Shown here in pieces: positions 22,031-33,022 of a stretch of 64,000 bases of DNA. Location: NCBI GenBank assembly GCA_002205965.3, contig NADL03000691.1, positions 1,116,001 through 1,180,000 on the forward strand, given 5' to 3'. Below the pieces are notes generated by a model. It worked only from the letters and a program-made list of their open reading frames with translations. It was not told the DNA's origin and did not search any database. The DNA comes from Kappaphycus alvarezii. Lineage: Eukaryota > Rhodophyta > Florideophyceae > Gigartinales > Solieriaceae. A program made the position numbers and the translations under genes. Position 1 is the stretch's first letter, and each line of letters opens with the position of its first letter.

Positions 22031-23514
22031 TGCAATCCAGTAGCTTCAATGTCGTCAACGACGATCCACAGATGTCTCGTCTCGGACGACCATAACCTTG
22101 TACAGGACAAGGAAATAGGGGGTAAAGCGGTGAAGACGCTTGGCGGCTGAGGATTGGAAATATTTCTTCCCCCGGGTTTTAAGGCCGTGCCGTGTTCCAA
22201 TATCTTCTGGGGTGTGACTGCTACGAATAACGAGAGCCAACAGGATAGAAGGAGTATCTCCTGCTCGAGTGACGGTGTCGCGAGCCTTGGGACTCCAAGA
22301 GGAGATACGCGAAGAGTTTCCTCTTACGCCACAACGTTGGGGGTTCCACTTGTATGTAGAAGCTGAGCCACGTAAGCGCCAACCTCTCGATAAGGGTACT
22401 CCATGCGGTAGCTCCAGTTGTATGTAGACGCTGAGACACAGTAGCGCCAACGGTGACACCAAGCCTTGAAAAAGGGTATAATCCGAAGGTTAGGCAAAGT
22501 AAGACCCGGCCCAGATATACACAGTAATAGACACGGTCGTCACTGACGAAAGGTCTGGAAGAAAACGAAAGGTAGGGAGTAATTCCAAAGCCTGCACCGG
22601 GGTGCCCTCTTTAGTGTAGAGTCGCAAGATTTTTGAGGTAGGTATAAATACTAGTCAGCTATCTACAAGTAACTCCAAGTCCTGCCGTTAGCCCCAAGTA
22701 AAGCTGACCCTAATCCGTTAGTGTCAAGCCTTGGCGGCGACAAGTTAGAGATCACTAGACAAAACACTTGGCCCAATGGGCGGGCGTGGACCAAAACAAA
22801 TCAACGGGCCCTTATTGAGGTCTTCCCGGTCCTATTGTGGCAAATTACATGGCCAGTGGCCGTTAGGCTTACGGAGTGCAGCTGTGAGTAGCTGTGCGTA
22901 ACAGACAGTTAGTCAAGTAATGGTTCTCGAAATTCGAGCATTAAATTGTCTACCCTCCCCTCGGGGGTTTGCACTGTTGCCCGCTGCACTACATATTCCA
23001 CTTCTGAGCGCACATCCGTGTGACCCAGTAGGATCAAAGCAATTCGGAACTTCCCAGAGCAGACGTATGTCCCACACAAACGTTCAAGCGAGCAAGCCCG
23101 TATCGCCAAAGTCGGTGATGTAATTGTTTTCCCGATTTTGTCTTTCAATTTTTTGGAGGCGCAGCTTCACACTGTGCAAGGTGACACAAGGGTGGGCAAG
23201 ACACAATGTCGCGGGTGTACTTTGCGACCGAGAATTTCCTTTAAATCCATTCAAATGCTCCAAAACAGTGGTGTATAGTCTCTCATCTGTTCATCGGTCG
23301 ACGGCCGCCGCAATATTTAAGCTGCTGTAGGCATCGCTACTTCGCGTTTTCATCTTCAATTCCTATTTCACCGCCATTTTCAAAGAGCCATAGAGTCAAA
23401 CTCATCACGCCAACAATTCCCATCAACAGTTCCACCACAATCAATAGGAATATTCAAATTCACTCGCTCCCTACCAATTCCTACAGTACCTCGCAATCTA
23501 CATCGCCGTAGACA
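22031..23514. other. No gene recognised; imperfect tandem repeat
   Basis: Two imperfect copies of a roughly 65-bp unit with TTGTATGTAGA(A/C)GCTGAG lie at about 22335-22395 and 22405-22465. A TATAAATA sequence at about 22643 could belong to an LTR promoter. The open frames here lack recognisable domains. Confidence 0.4.
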
Positions 23515-24189
23515 TTGCTGTACCACCACAATGGCTTCATTCTCCCAACGCTTTCCTCCTTGTCAAGAGCTCGAAAAAGGAGACATGCGGACTCTTGCGC
23601 GGCATTGAGGCGATGCCCATGGTTTGACATCGCGCTCCTTTTGAACTACCAGTTCAACAAATATTACTTCCATACCGAGCATGGGCGTAGGATGCCTCCC
23701 GGTGGGATCCTGTCGCTTGTACTGTCACCATTCGAGTGGAAGATTAGCATGGGAATTTACACTGCTTATCTCGGGACTTATCAGCGCCAATGGCGCAATG
23801 GCCATTTGGAACCTCTTCATGCCTGTACGCTTCGTCAGAGTCATCAAGTGGCGTGGATTGCGGACAAGATAAACCATATAGGCTTTCAAGAGTTCCTTGG
23901 CCTATTGGCGTCGCGTCTGGACTTGTGGGGGCTCAATTTTCCGGCAAAGAATATTACGCTGCACCACTGCTTGTGTTGGAGTCGAAAATCAATTAATAGA
24001 CTCGCGCTGGAGTAAAGGCAGATGTCCATGTGCGAGCGGTCCTGTAGAATTCCCTACAACTTTCCACGGATTACTGAATGAGCGAGAAGTCGGCCTCACT
24101 ACTCTGGTTTAGCACTGTGCGCTTTGGGCGTCGAATACGAGCGGAGTACGGGTACCTAATCATGTGGCACCAGCCGTAGGCTGAGAATC
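23515..24189 (+). other. Open but unrecognised stretch
   Basis: Frames stay open in two readings (for example 23515-24015), but no domain is recognisable and it has no second copy in the window. It precedes the integrase remnant of copia J and may be its decayed 5' half. Confidence 0.3.
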
Positions 24190-24620
24190 GCCGACCGGAA
24201 GATTTTGCGAACCGCTTTGTTCCAGTACGGCATTGGTGGGCCAAATTGGAAGTTCCTTGGGGCGTATGGTGCGAACTTCCTCCCTTCTTTGCGTATCGCA
24301 GTTCCAAAGTTATTAGGAAACCTGCATCATCACTGTGGGTTCACTGCACTGGATGGTCGCTGTCGGTCGCCAAGTTCGTTACATGGGAGGCATTCGATAC
24401 CTTCCGGGTCTGGTGGGTCCCACCCCTCGTGCGCATAGAAGTACATTGATTCAGGTGGTATGGGATAGAAACGCAATTTTTGATTGGTAAAGCAATGGTA
24501 TAATATCTCAATGTGCAACTCGTCCGACACTATTAAAATTGTACCAGTGGTGTTAAACGCTGTGCTCAGAACTCTAACGAAAGTTTAATGACAGCAGAAT
24601 GCCTAGTAGCCCTGAATTTA
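24190..24620 (+). pseudogene. Integrase remnant of copia J
   Basis: Pieces in several frames resemble the end of a copia integrase core and the segment after it (WKFLGAYGANFLPSLRIAVP, then SVAKFVTWEAFDTFRVW, then YIDSGGMG and FLIGKAM in other frames), equivalent to the GxxPSVxHLRVFG...K..IGY region. The similarity is weak and spread over three frames. Confidence 0.4.
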
Positions 24621-24719
24621 TGGTTACCGCTGGTTTGAATCTACAGTACAATAGATGAAGTGAATTCATGTAAAGCTGTAAGGTCTATGAAGTGAAATAC
24701 AACAACGTCCGATCGGACC

Positions 24720-27000
24720 GTGCGGACTAACCAAATCCACTTCAGAGAGTCTGTGTTACTCGGCCTGGATGGCCTGCAAGGGGCCCAATTGGACTCGAAC
24801 GCGGATGGTGACAGAAATGCGTCGCTGTCAGCATCCTTCGACTCCGTCACGGACGTTCTTTTCCCTGCGAAGGACGAAAAGGTGACGTCGGACTCGGACG
24901 AAATCGCTTTCGAGGCAGGGGACGATGCTATCGACATTGCACTGTCCAATGTGATGAACCGTTCCAATGTAATGAACCATTATGCCCTCACCTACTTCGC
25001 TGAGAGGCCAAGCTCGCTCGGGGAAGAATCCTCCGACGGCGAACAAGGGGACTCAGAAGACCAAATGGATCGCGATGAGAAAACCGAAGACGACAATTAG
25101 CAAGCCAGACCAAGTAGAAAGTGCTTTTTGCGACAACGGAGGCGCGTACACTACTCAAATATGGCCCTGCAGGATGCAATTTCCACTGAGGACACGCCTT
25201 AGATGACCTCTGTGCTGCGCAGTCCCAAACGGGCCCTCTGGATGCACTCTGTCGAAGAGGAGCTCTGCATCCTGTCAGCCAAAAGAACGAAAAAATACTG
25301 TAAGCCACCTCTCGATGTGCGCCCGCTGCCCTTTCGGGTTATCCTTCGGCTTAAGAGAGACTCTTCTAGACGGAATGTACGGTTTAAGGAACGGTCCGTT
25401 GCTCGCGGCAACTTCCGGACCGACTTCGACGACTACTCTGAGCTGTACGCCCCGGTGGTGTGCATCGAGCTCGTTCATGCTCTCATATCCATTGCGGTCG
25501 CGAAAGATTGGATGATGCACCAGGTGAACTTCAAAGGTACGTTCTTACACGCCACGCTGCCCAGCAAGGACCGAGTTTGGATACGGCTCCCGAGGATAAC
25601 TGGTGGGGTTAAGTCCGATGATGGTTGAGTATAGCGGTTGGACAAGTCTCTTTATGGCCTGCGTCAAGCGGCCAAACTGTGGTATGACCACTTCGCTACG
25701 CAGGCTGGCCATGTGGGCTTCGCGCGCTCCGAGACTGCCGACTGTCCCTTTCTGTCTCGCGGGTCCGATCCGGTCTAGACTGTCGTCAACGTGGAAGATT
25801 TGCTGCTGTTCGCCTAGTCCACTGCTGTTCTGGAGGCCAAAGAGAACCTCGAGAAAATCTTCGCTGTGAAAGACTTGGGGTGCTGCGCGCTGTTCCTCAG
25901 AGTCAAGGTGTAGTACTGTACTAATTGTCGCAGAGTTCCTACGTGGAGAAGATGCTGCTGTCAGCATGCATGGTTGGCTGTAAGCCCCTCCGGTCGTCGC
26001 TCAGGCTCGCGTATCTGCTGTATGAGAGTAAACAGCCACTCAGCGAGCAGCAGGTGGTGGAGATGCAGAACGTTCCCTATCAGTCTATCTTGGGTTCGCT
26101 ACTGTACTTGTCCACTCGGACTCGTCTTTACAACGCCATCGCTATGTCCAAGGTGGTCAAGTTCAAGACAGACCCTGCGCCGGCCCACTGGAAAGCAATA
26201 AAGCTTCTGCTCCGTTACCTGGCCAGAACGACCCATTATGGACTCTGTTTATCGTCTACACATGGTACAATGGGTGTCCAAGCATGGTCCGATGCGGACT
26301 GGGCTCGCCACCATATGCAGCGTCGCTCACGCTCCGACCTACTGGTCTGTATCAACTGCGGTCCCGTCTTCTGGTCATCCGAGCTCCAAACGGACACGGC
26401 TGAGTCGACTACAGAAGGTGAGTTCTCTGCGTTGGCGATCTGCCTCCGTGAGGTCAAGTGGTTGAGGTCCGTTTTGGTGGAGCTCAGGATGCGCCTCAAC
26501 GCCCCTACTGTTGTCCATTAGGACAGCTTCGGTATGATAGTGTGTACAACTAAGGCCAAGGCTATGCTCTAAAAGAACAATAAGTGTTGCATTGAGATGC
26601 CTGTCGATCTTGTCGAGGCTGAGTCCCGATGTGTGGGCTGTTGTACACAGTCTATGCGATGTCTGCGTCTCACCACTGCTTTCACAGAACGAGAAGTATT
26701 CATCCTTATAACTACAAGCAACACATGCATAAGCGACTGTAACAATTGAAGTAGCGATACTGAATCAAAGTTCATCAATAACAGGCACAGTGAGAATACA
26801 AATTCAAATACACAAGGATGGGATGCCAGAACAGAGACAGTGAGAGTACAATTTCAAATACAAAAAAATGGCGCCAGCTTGTCAATAGGAAGGTTTCATA
26901 TTCATATGACCAACATGAAGCGCATGGGAATGAAGTACCACTTTTTAAGCGCAATTGTCGAGGACGACACTGTGATAGTTCGCTTTACAGTGTCCAATGA
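24720..27000 (+). pseudogene. Reverse transcriptase and RNase H of copia J, decayed
   Basis: RT blocks in order: ARGNFRTDFDDYSELYAPVV (about 25400), MMHQVNFKGTFLHATLPSKD (about 25515), SLYGLRQAAKLWYDHFATQAG (about 25650, one residue shared with a shift). The active site reads VNVEDLLLFA instead of xYVDDL, so it is dead. RNase H follows: YQSILGSLLYLSTRTRLYNA, GVQAWSDADWA and TAESTTEGEFSALA (26080-26440). The tail MKYHFLSAIVEDDTVIVRF with NDKKADEMT at 26930-27020 is the typical copia C terminus. The sequence between 24720 and 25090 encodes a long acidic spacer. Confidence 0.75.
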
Positions 27001-27090
27001 CAAGAAGGCCGATGAAATGACTCTTCGAGAAGCACAGGACCTCGACTGGTGTTGCCCATCATAGTCTACACTCTAATTCTTGAGGAGGCG

Positions 27091-27480
27091 TGTTAGCCGC
27101 GTAATTTCTACACTTGCTTTGCTGGGGTCCGATGTATGAAAGTTCGGGACTCGGGTGACCAGGGGACCCCAACTTGAGAACAGAACAAAAAGAACCAAAA
27201 GGTCTTCAACCAACTGTCGAAGTCTTGTCGATCTGTGGAACAGATCAGAACATCTGCAGAATAAAGAACGGGAGAACTTGGAGCTAAAAACAGTGAACCA
27301 GAGACCACGGACGGTGGATCAGGGAACAACTTGAATAGCGGTTAGATCTTGCACCAAGAGCTGCTCGGAAAAATGCTTCGAGGATCGGGGGTGGAACTGG
27401 TTCTTTGCAGGAGTTCGTGTCGGAACACTCCTCGTCGCAGGACACAGACGCTCGCTTAAATAGACAAAATTAGGGCAACT
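27091..27480 (+). repeat. Start of the 3' LTR of copia J (right end undefined)
   Basis: The tract TTGAGGAGGCG directly followed by TGTTAGCCGCG is the classic copia polypurine tract/LTR junction. A TTAAATAGA sequence near 27457 could be a core promoter. No 5' partner is present in the window, so the right limit given here is a guess. Confidence 0.45.
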
Positions 27481-28030
27481 GAATCCATCCAAAAGGAAAG
27501 CGGTTGTCGTTGTGTGTTGCGCAATTTCTTTGGGCGTACTTTAATGTGACAAGCCACATCATAAATTCAAATTCAAGCGTCGGGGACTTGCGTACAGTAC
27601 AGCAAATAAATCAAAGTGCTTCTGTACTGTATCCATCACCTAGCAACCAATTGTTGCTATTCATACGATGATTCTCCCTGGTTTGGATGGATGGGATTTA
27701 CTCGCTAGTGCATTCACTTCCCAACGGACATGGGCGAACACTGACAAGCCACCAGTCGCCAATCTGCGGTCAAGGCTTGTCCTTCGACCTGCGTGTGGGT
27801 GAGGCGTCCGCATCAACATGCGCCGTTCGACATGGTCTAGTGTGTGGCGGAGAGTCGCTAGGAACTCTGCGCATACGAAGTAGAACGACCACCATGGCCT
27901 TTACAATAGTCTATGTAAGCCCGCCTATCGGCCGTGAAAGTAAAGTGAGCACACCAGCTCTCCTGTATTTATCATCCATTCGGCCTGATCGGACTCAGCC
28001 TCCGTCAAACAATTAGGTTTGACCAGTGTG
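27481..28030. other. No gene recognised
   Basis: A frame at 27687-28016 is open, but I see no domain, and the opposite strand is equally open in places. It may include the rest of the copia J LTR. Confidence 0.4.
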
Positions 28031-28376
28031 GCTAATCTACGTATGTTTTGAGGCGCGACATATTACAGACGAGGCACATATGGACCCTATTGCATAACTA
28101 CGCTGCTGATAAATCCGAGTTTTGGTGCTCCCGTCGATCATCCGCTGCGGGTTGCGACAGCGGCTGCATATTCGTCGATTACCTTCGATATCGCCGCAGA
28201 CGGCGATCTAAGTGAGTCGAAGGCTAGCGACACAAACTTTCACCCCAATTTTAGACGTCCTGAGAGGGCTTCACCGGGAATGGCTGCTATTTTGCTGGCA
28301 AGCTCCCTATTTTTCCCTCTTTTTCAGCTCCATTGGCAACGACGCACGCCTCAGGCGCTCCAATTGACATGAACCA
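28031..28376 (-). pseudogene. LINE-like copy H3, 3' part (C-terminal domain)
   Basis: The plus-strand sequence matches 30541-30830 (for example GCGGCTGCATATTCGTCGA against GCCGCATACTCATCGACCA, then GAGTCGAAGGCTAGCG against GAATCAAAGGCTAGCG), which encodes the end of the LINE-like nuclease domain on the minus strand. It is separated from its 5' part by solo LTR2. Confidence 0.6.
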
Positions 28377-28763
28377 TAATGTGCGCAAATTTGCACACGA
28401 AAAAAATCTAGAAGAGCACCAAATTTGGATACAGTATCGGAATTTGCAAGATATTTTTACGGTTTCTAAATTTGCAAGATGTTTCTAATTTGGATGGGTG
28501 TCGCAAAAGCATGGGTTGATTTTTATATTCTAAAACCTTGTGTCATTAATAGGTGCATTACTGCACACGTCCAAGTTCGTCTTACTTTTCGAAGACGTCG
28601 CAGTATTTAAAGTTCGAAATCGACGCCGTTGAAGAAATCCACCGCCATCAACAACCCCATCAGCCAAACCCTTCTTTTGGCCCTTAACGTGACCAATCTC
28701 CGCCCTTCCCTCACCACCACCAAGTCATCACGAGGCCGTCGTCCACTCAACGCTTTGGACCTG

Positions 28764-29291
28764 ATGGCAAATGGTCCAACTGACTACGATGATTACCGTA
28801 GAAGGTTGGACCGGGAACGTGTTTGGGAGTGGGTCCGCCGTAGCGGATTCGAGCAGGCAGAAGAGGCAGAGGAGGAGGAGGAGGGAGAAGAGCAGGAAGA
28901 GCAAGAAGAGAAGAAAGAAGAGAAGGACTGGCTAGACCCGTGGGAGCCAATAGTATACAACGGTGCAGGAGCTCCCATGGAGAACAAAGGGGAGAATGAG
29001 GGATTAATTTCGACTTCTCACTCTTCTGATGAGAATGAAGAGAGAAGTGAAGAGGAGGGTGAGGAGGATGAGGGTGAGGGAGACATGGAAAGTGCTGGAT
29101 TAGTGGAGAAGGAGCCAAAAAATATGGACCAGGTGGTCCCAACTCTGAAACCAGATGGGGTTTTGCTCAGTGATCTAGATATTTCGCAGGAGGCAATGGA
29201 GAATTCTAAGCCGTTTGCGGATACTTGTGTGGACTGCCTGGTTGGAATGGATATTTTGGGGAAACTTTTTGGCTCTGATATAGATGAATAA
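28764..29291 (+). CDS. U3-encoded acidic protein (uninterrupted copy)
   Basis: 175 residues from the first in-frame ATG (MANGPTDYDDYRRRLDRERV); the frame is open further upstream to 28629 without another ATG. The order is the GPTDYDDY block, a basic helix with WEWVRRSGFEQAEE, a long Glu-rich segment, DPWEPIVYNGAGAP, a second acidic Ser/Glu tract, DQVVPTLKPDG, and the C-terminal FADTCVDC...MDILGKLFGSD. It has no signal peptide or membrane segment. The same protein is readable in LTR1 and in both LTRs of B, so it belongs to the LTR, not to a host gene. Its role is unknown. It lies upstream of the LTR TATA box, so in a full element the 3' LTR copy would be at the end of the genomic RNA. Confidence 0.6.
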   Translation: MANGPTDYDDYRRRLDRERVWEWVRRSGFEQAEEAEEEEEGEEQEEQEEKKEEKDWLDPWEPIVYNGAGAPMENKGENEGLISTSHSSDENEERSEEEGEEDEGEGDMESAGLVEKEPKNMDQVVPTLKPDGVLLSDLDISQEAMENSKPFADTCVDCLVGMDILGKLFGSDIDE

Positions 29292-29425
29292 TATATTAAG
29301 GAAAGAATTTAGATATTTACCCTGATAGTATCTGCTGTTAGTCTTTCTCGTTCGCAAGATTCCATTTGGTGTATTTTATGGTTCTTAGTATGTTTCTTTG
29401 AGAATTTAGGGTTGGACAAAAAGTC

Positions 29426-29433
29426 TATATAAG
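29426..29433 (+). promoter_or_regulatory. LTR2 TATA box
   Basis: TATATAAG in GTCTATATAAGCTG, at the same place as in LTR1. Confidence 0.6.
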
Positions 29434-29736
29434 CTGAATAAACTGCATCCGCTTGTAGAGATCAACTAAGTTGGCAGACAACTTCAAGCCAAGTCCCGAG
29501 TAGTAGGAAGTTGAGAGTCAACTTGAGAACCAAAAACATTTTTCCTACGCTGGTCACAGAGCATCAGTGGTAGACCCTACCCCTTCCATACTCGCGTGTA
29601 GACCTCTCAACAGTCTTCCATATACACTCCTTTTTGTTCGTTCAACTATACCACGGTAGCACTTTTGTCCCTTGCAACACCTCCTTCTTGGGGTAGTTGG
29701 TTCTGAGTATATCTTCTCCCAACGATACCCCTATCA

Positions 29737-30400
29737 GACCACCTGGATCTAAGACGGGTGCGATGTCGGCCGAGCGGTGGGAGCAGACTGGACAGCCAGT
29801 ATATCAGTTAAAAGCCCGATGCCAAGACGTAGAGCCAGAGCGTCTTTCCACGTAGAGGAGGATATGTACGTCCCGCGCTGGGGGTGAGGAAGCGAAGAGA
29901 AAACAGACGATGCGGATGATGTGCTCATGGAGAGCAACAGAGCTCAGTAGTGAGCTGCCGCGGACTAGCACAACCTACCGGACCTTGATAGCATGAGTTC
30001 AGTTGTGATCCCAAACTGGCGCCTTTCGCCGGGGACCGGCGAAGAACAACACTCAAAAAGAGCCGTAGCTGTAAGCGACGAAGACAGCTGCGGATAGCGG
30101 GAGGATAAGAGTGAGATGGCAGACCGAGGGATCTCTTCCAAGTGGCGGTCCTGGGAAAGACTAAGCAGGTCGTAGATAAGTCCAATAGAATGAATTAAAG
30201 ATGCTGCGTATGCAGTCTTGGGAATATCTGAAGTTTGCAGGAGACCTAGACCGACCATGGAGAAGGGGTGGTTTGGAGCCAGGCTCACTCTGGACAGGGC
30301 AGCTGCAATTGGTGGAACGCTTCCCTATCATTCAGGTGTCCCACTGCACGTGACCGATGCTGACCATCCAGTTAGTCCTAAACGTAATTGTCGGTTAGTG
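29737..30400 (-). pseudogene. LINE-like copy H3, 5' part (RT thumb-like segment)
   Basis: On the minus strand, SLAPNHPFSMVGLGLLQTSD is the counterpart of LNGGLVLQQTSD in H1. It is followed by DLLSLSQDRHLEEIPRSAIS and LLSSRYPQLSSSLTATALF, both clearly homologous to H1 at 8150-8270, and ends with LTDILAVQSAPTARPTSHPS. The reading is broken near 29960. The rest of this copy is beyond solo LTR2 (28031-28376). Confidence 0.6.
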
Positions 30401-30459
30401 AGTGTACATTCCAGAAACATCATGAATAAAGTATTCTGGTACAGGGCCACTAAAATTGA

Positions 30460-31378
30460 CTAGCGTGGGAGCGGGAGGCAAACATCTGCATGTTGCGGGC
30501 TACAGCCAATCGCTGAAGCTGCACACGTGGACCAAATTGCATAGCTGAGCTTTTGATAAAGCCAAGAAGATACCTTCGCCTTAGAGCTTCCGATACGGGC
30601 CGTGGTGGCAGCCGCATACTCATCGACCACCGTGGATGTGGTCTCCGAAGGGCATCCCAGGGAATCAAAGGCTAGCGGTACAAACTCCCACCTAAGTTGC
30701 GGGAGTCCAGGTGAAGCATGGCCAGGAATAGTGGCGATTTTTCTCGCAAAGTCCTTCAGTGTTCGTCGTTCCGCCGCATTGGCGGCAGCGCGCGCTTCAC
30801 GGGCTCCCTTGGATAACAAGCATTGTTGGAAAGGTGAGGAAACTGTGATGTCATATGCAACTGAGAGATAGGGCGTAGAGTTTTGAGGAGAGGTAGTTGG
30901 GTGGACGAGTATAACGGCAGGTCGGGCGTCCAGTCCGGGAGGTAAATAGGGGACTTGGTAGTGGACGCCAGCTCCATTGGCTTGAACAGGTCTTTGCCGA
31001 GCCCTTTGGTCACTGCTTCGTGGCGATTCTTCCAACCGAGACCTTTGTTACCCAGGTCATCGGCATGATCGCCGAGGTGGTCCATATTCGTCTTGCATTC
31101 CGCACAAAGGAGCGGGGCAGTTTCGTCGAAGAAGGGAACTCCTAAGTGGCGACGCAGCGTCACCGACCACACATCGCCGTATATGTGAGAGACTACAGAC
31201 GGATGGGCAGTAAGTTATGCCGCAGTAGGTGTATCCAAAAAAGCGTGACCGCGGATGGATTGACCAATCTCGGGTCCAGAGTGCGACGAGGGGTTCGGGA
31301 ATCGCGACCAATCATCATTTCTCCAAAAACATTTAGCGTCCGACTCGTACCAGGTCTGATATAAGATATTGTTCGTAC
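30460..31378 (-). pseudogene. LINE-like copy H2, zinc-finger and nuclease-like C terminus
   Basis: Minus-strand blocks in order: LTAHPSVVSH (about 31205), WSVTLRRHLGVPFFDETAPL then LCAECKTNMDHLGDHADD (about 31170-31070), the RH..L motif (KNRHEAVTKGLG), VAYDITVSSPFQ (about 30850), EARAAANAAERRTLKDFA, RWEFVPLAFDSLGCPSE (about 30680) and WLYQKLSYAIW (about 30550). This is the RLGLPV...C..C...GDH...RH..LRD...DVTV.SP...F.PLA.ETLGG pattern seen at the C terminus of many protist LINE-like RTs. Two or three frameshifts are present. Its upstream part is at 36668-36840, beyond gypsy C. Confidence 0.7.
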
Positions 31379-31607
31379 TGATGCAACTCTAGCCTGATTC
31401 TGATTCAACAAAGCACACCGATGGCCACTATAGCTCGTGAGAGTCTCCACCCTCAGAGCTTTGCCTTTACTCAACCCAAATATGTAAGGCCTAGATGATA
31501 CCAATACGACCTTTCAGGTTGTCTAATTAAAGGCTGATCAATAGAGATTCTAATTGATCATGTAGGACTAATATCACTGTCAGTTAGGAGCGCTGTCAGT
31601 TGTTGCA
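31379..31607 (-). repeat. 3' LTR of gypsy C
   Basis: TGATGCAACTCT...GTTGTTGCA on the plus strand, nearly identical to 36439-36667. Confidence 0.88.
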
Positions 31608-31679
31608 CGGCCCCATGAAGGTATGCAAGTTCACAGTACGTTCATTCATCAGAGAATTGACAGAGCCTTTTAGCCCTTT

Positions 31680-31990
31680 GCTTCAAGGCCCTTTTCCCTG
31701 AACTGCACAGGAAGTCCTCTAGGAGTCCGGTTAGATCTTCATGTACCACTTCGATCGGCTCCCATCTCTAATCAATCTGATCCGGTAGTCCCTTCCATTC
31801 AACTAGGGTCTGGATGTTGTCGTGCTGCAAGCGGATGTCCCGCAAGTTCTTAGCATTCTGATATGTTGTTTTAGAATGTTCAGCAAACCTAAGCAGCAGC
31901 GGATCGACGGTCTGATCCTGTAGCTTGGCTCGATACAGTACTATCCGTCGAGCATGCACAACTTCAGTCTTGTGCTTGACTAAGTCACGA
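31680..31990 (-). pseudogene. Chromodomain-like tail of gypsy C integrase
   Basis: The frame reads DIRLQHDNIQTLVEWKGLP then, after an in-frame TAG near 31770, RWEPIEVVHEDLTGLLEDFL. The LVEWKGLP...WEP...LL.DFL pattern is that of a chromodomain at the end of chromovirus-type integrases, which can bind modified histones and steer integration. The stop codon cuts it between the two conserved halves. Confidence 0.6.
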
Positions 31991-32001
31991 ACTTCATAAA
32001 C

Positions 32002-33022
32002 TCAAGTAGATTTAGCTCCAACTACCTGCCGAGGACCTCGCCACTTAAGCTGTAACTTATGCCTTTGCTTGACTGGGTGTCCAACCAACACAAAATCACC
32101 GATTTCAAATGACACAGGTAGGATACCCGTGCGAGTATTGTGACGTTCGATAAAATTCTTTCGCTTTTTTGACATGGTAGTAATGACCTCACGGTGCAGT
32201 CGGTCGACGGCTACATATGTTCGCTCGATTTCAATGAGCTGGCGTGCTCGAACCTCAGATAAACGCGGAAACGACAGGGTCTTGTCGACCGGCAGGGCTT
32301 GTAGTAGTGGACGGGAAGGTTTGTGGCCTATAAAAACCTCGAGTGGTGTTAAGTAAACACCTGATTGGCCCGGCCGAGTCCCTAGGCGCTTGAGTGGTGC
32401 ATGATTCAACACAATCTGAACACGTTCCGTTACAGATGGCCAGTCCTGAACACTTAGTCTAAACTCATGAAGTAAGGCCTTGCATGCTCGCAGTACCTCG
32501 CGGCAAACGCGCTCCACGGTTCCGTTAGCCCACGGCGAATAAGCCGGTGTGAAGTGATGACTGATCCTTAACTCTGATGCCAGCAGCCGAAACAGTTCGT
32601 TTTTAAAGTGTGGCCCCTGATCAGATACAAACCGATCCATTACTCCAAAGGTAGCGATCCATTTGGCGATGGCATCAGCGGCGGCTTCGCTGGTCGCACG
32701 GGCCGTTGGCCACAGCCAGACGAAAGAACTCAAGTCATCTCTGATGATCAATATATACTTCAAATCGCTCACACTTTCGCCCATGTAAAGGTAGTCGAAG
32801 TGGACTACTTCATTTGGTCTTTGACCATGGAGGCTAGATCCGAGTGGTCTAGGTATAGTGTCGCCGGTTCGAGTTACGATGCAGTATAGACAGCTATTAC
32901 GAATTTGCTAACATCCCAAGCGAGCCCCTTCCATATAAAGTGCTCCTTTAGAATGCTTTCAGTAGCATCATGACATCGATGCCCAACAGCTCCAGCGTGG
33001 GATAGTATCAGAACCTTCATTT
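32002..33022 (-). pseudogene. Integrase of gypsy C
   Basis: The zinc-binding part begins SHAGAVGHRCHD (about 33000). After a frameshift the Cys pair appears as SCLYC, followed by TIPRPLGSSLHGQRPNE and VVHFDYLYMGESV (32900-32770). The main frame at 32784-32002 has LIIRDDLSSFVWLW, the second catalytic Asp in RFVSDQGPHFKNE (about 32625) and the Glu in YSPWANGTVERVCREVL (about 32530). It continues through GDFVLVGHPVKQRHKLQLKW, the usual post-catalytic part. The core is intact. Confidence 0.8.

Larger units (their letters stand above)
28377..29736 (+). repeat. Solo LTR2, with intact U3 ORF
   Basis: A 1360-bp LTR of the LTR1 family, from TAATGTGCGC (TG mutated to TA) to CCCCTATCA, with target copies AACCA (28372-28376) and GACCA (29737-29741), one mismatch. 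Both flanks belong to LINE-like copy H3, so it inserted into that copy. No gag-pol lies beside it. Confidence 0.8.

Noticed and set aside
22909-23148. Minus-strand 79-codon frame
   Set aside because: Nothing supports it beyond being open.
23515-24015. A 166-codon frame as a host gene
   Set aside because: No recognisable domain, another frame is equally open, and it lies directly before copia J remnants.
27687-28016. Plus-strand 109-codon frame
   Set aside because: No motif, and the opposite strand is about as open.
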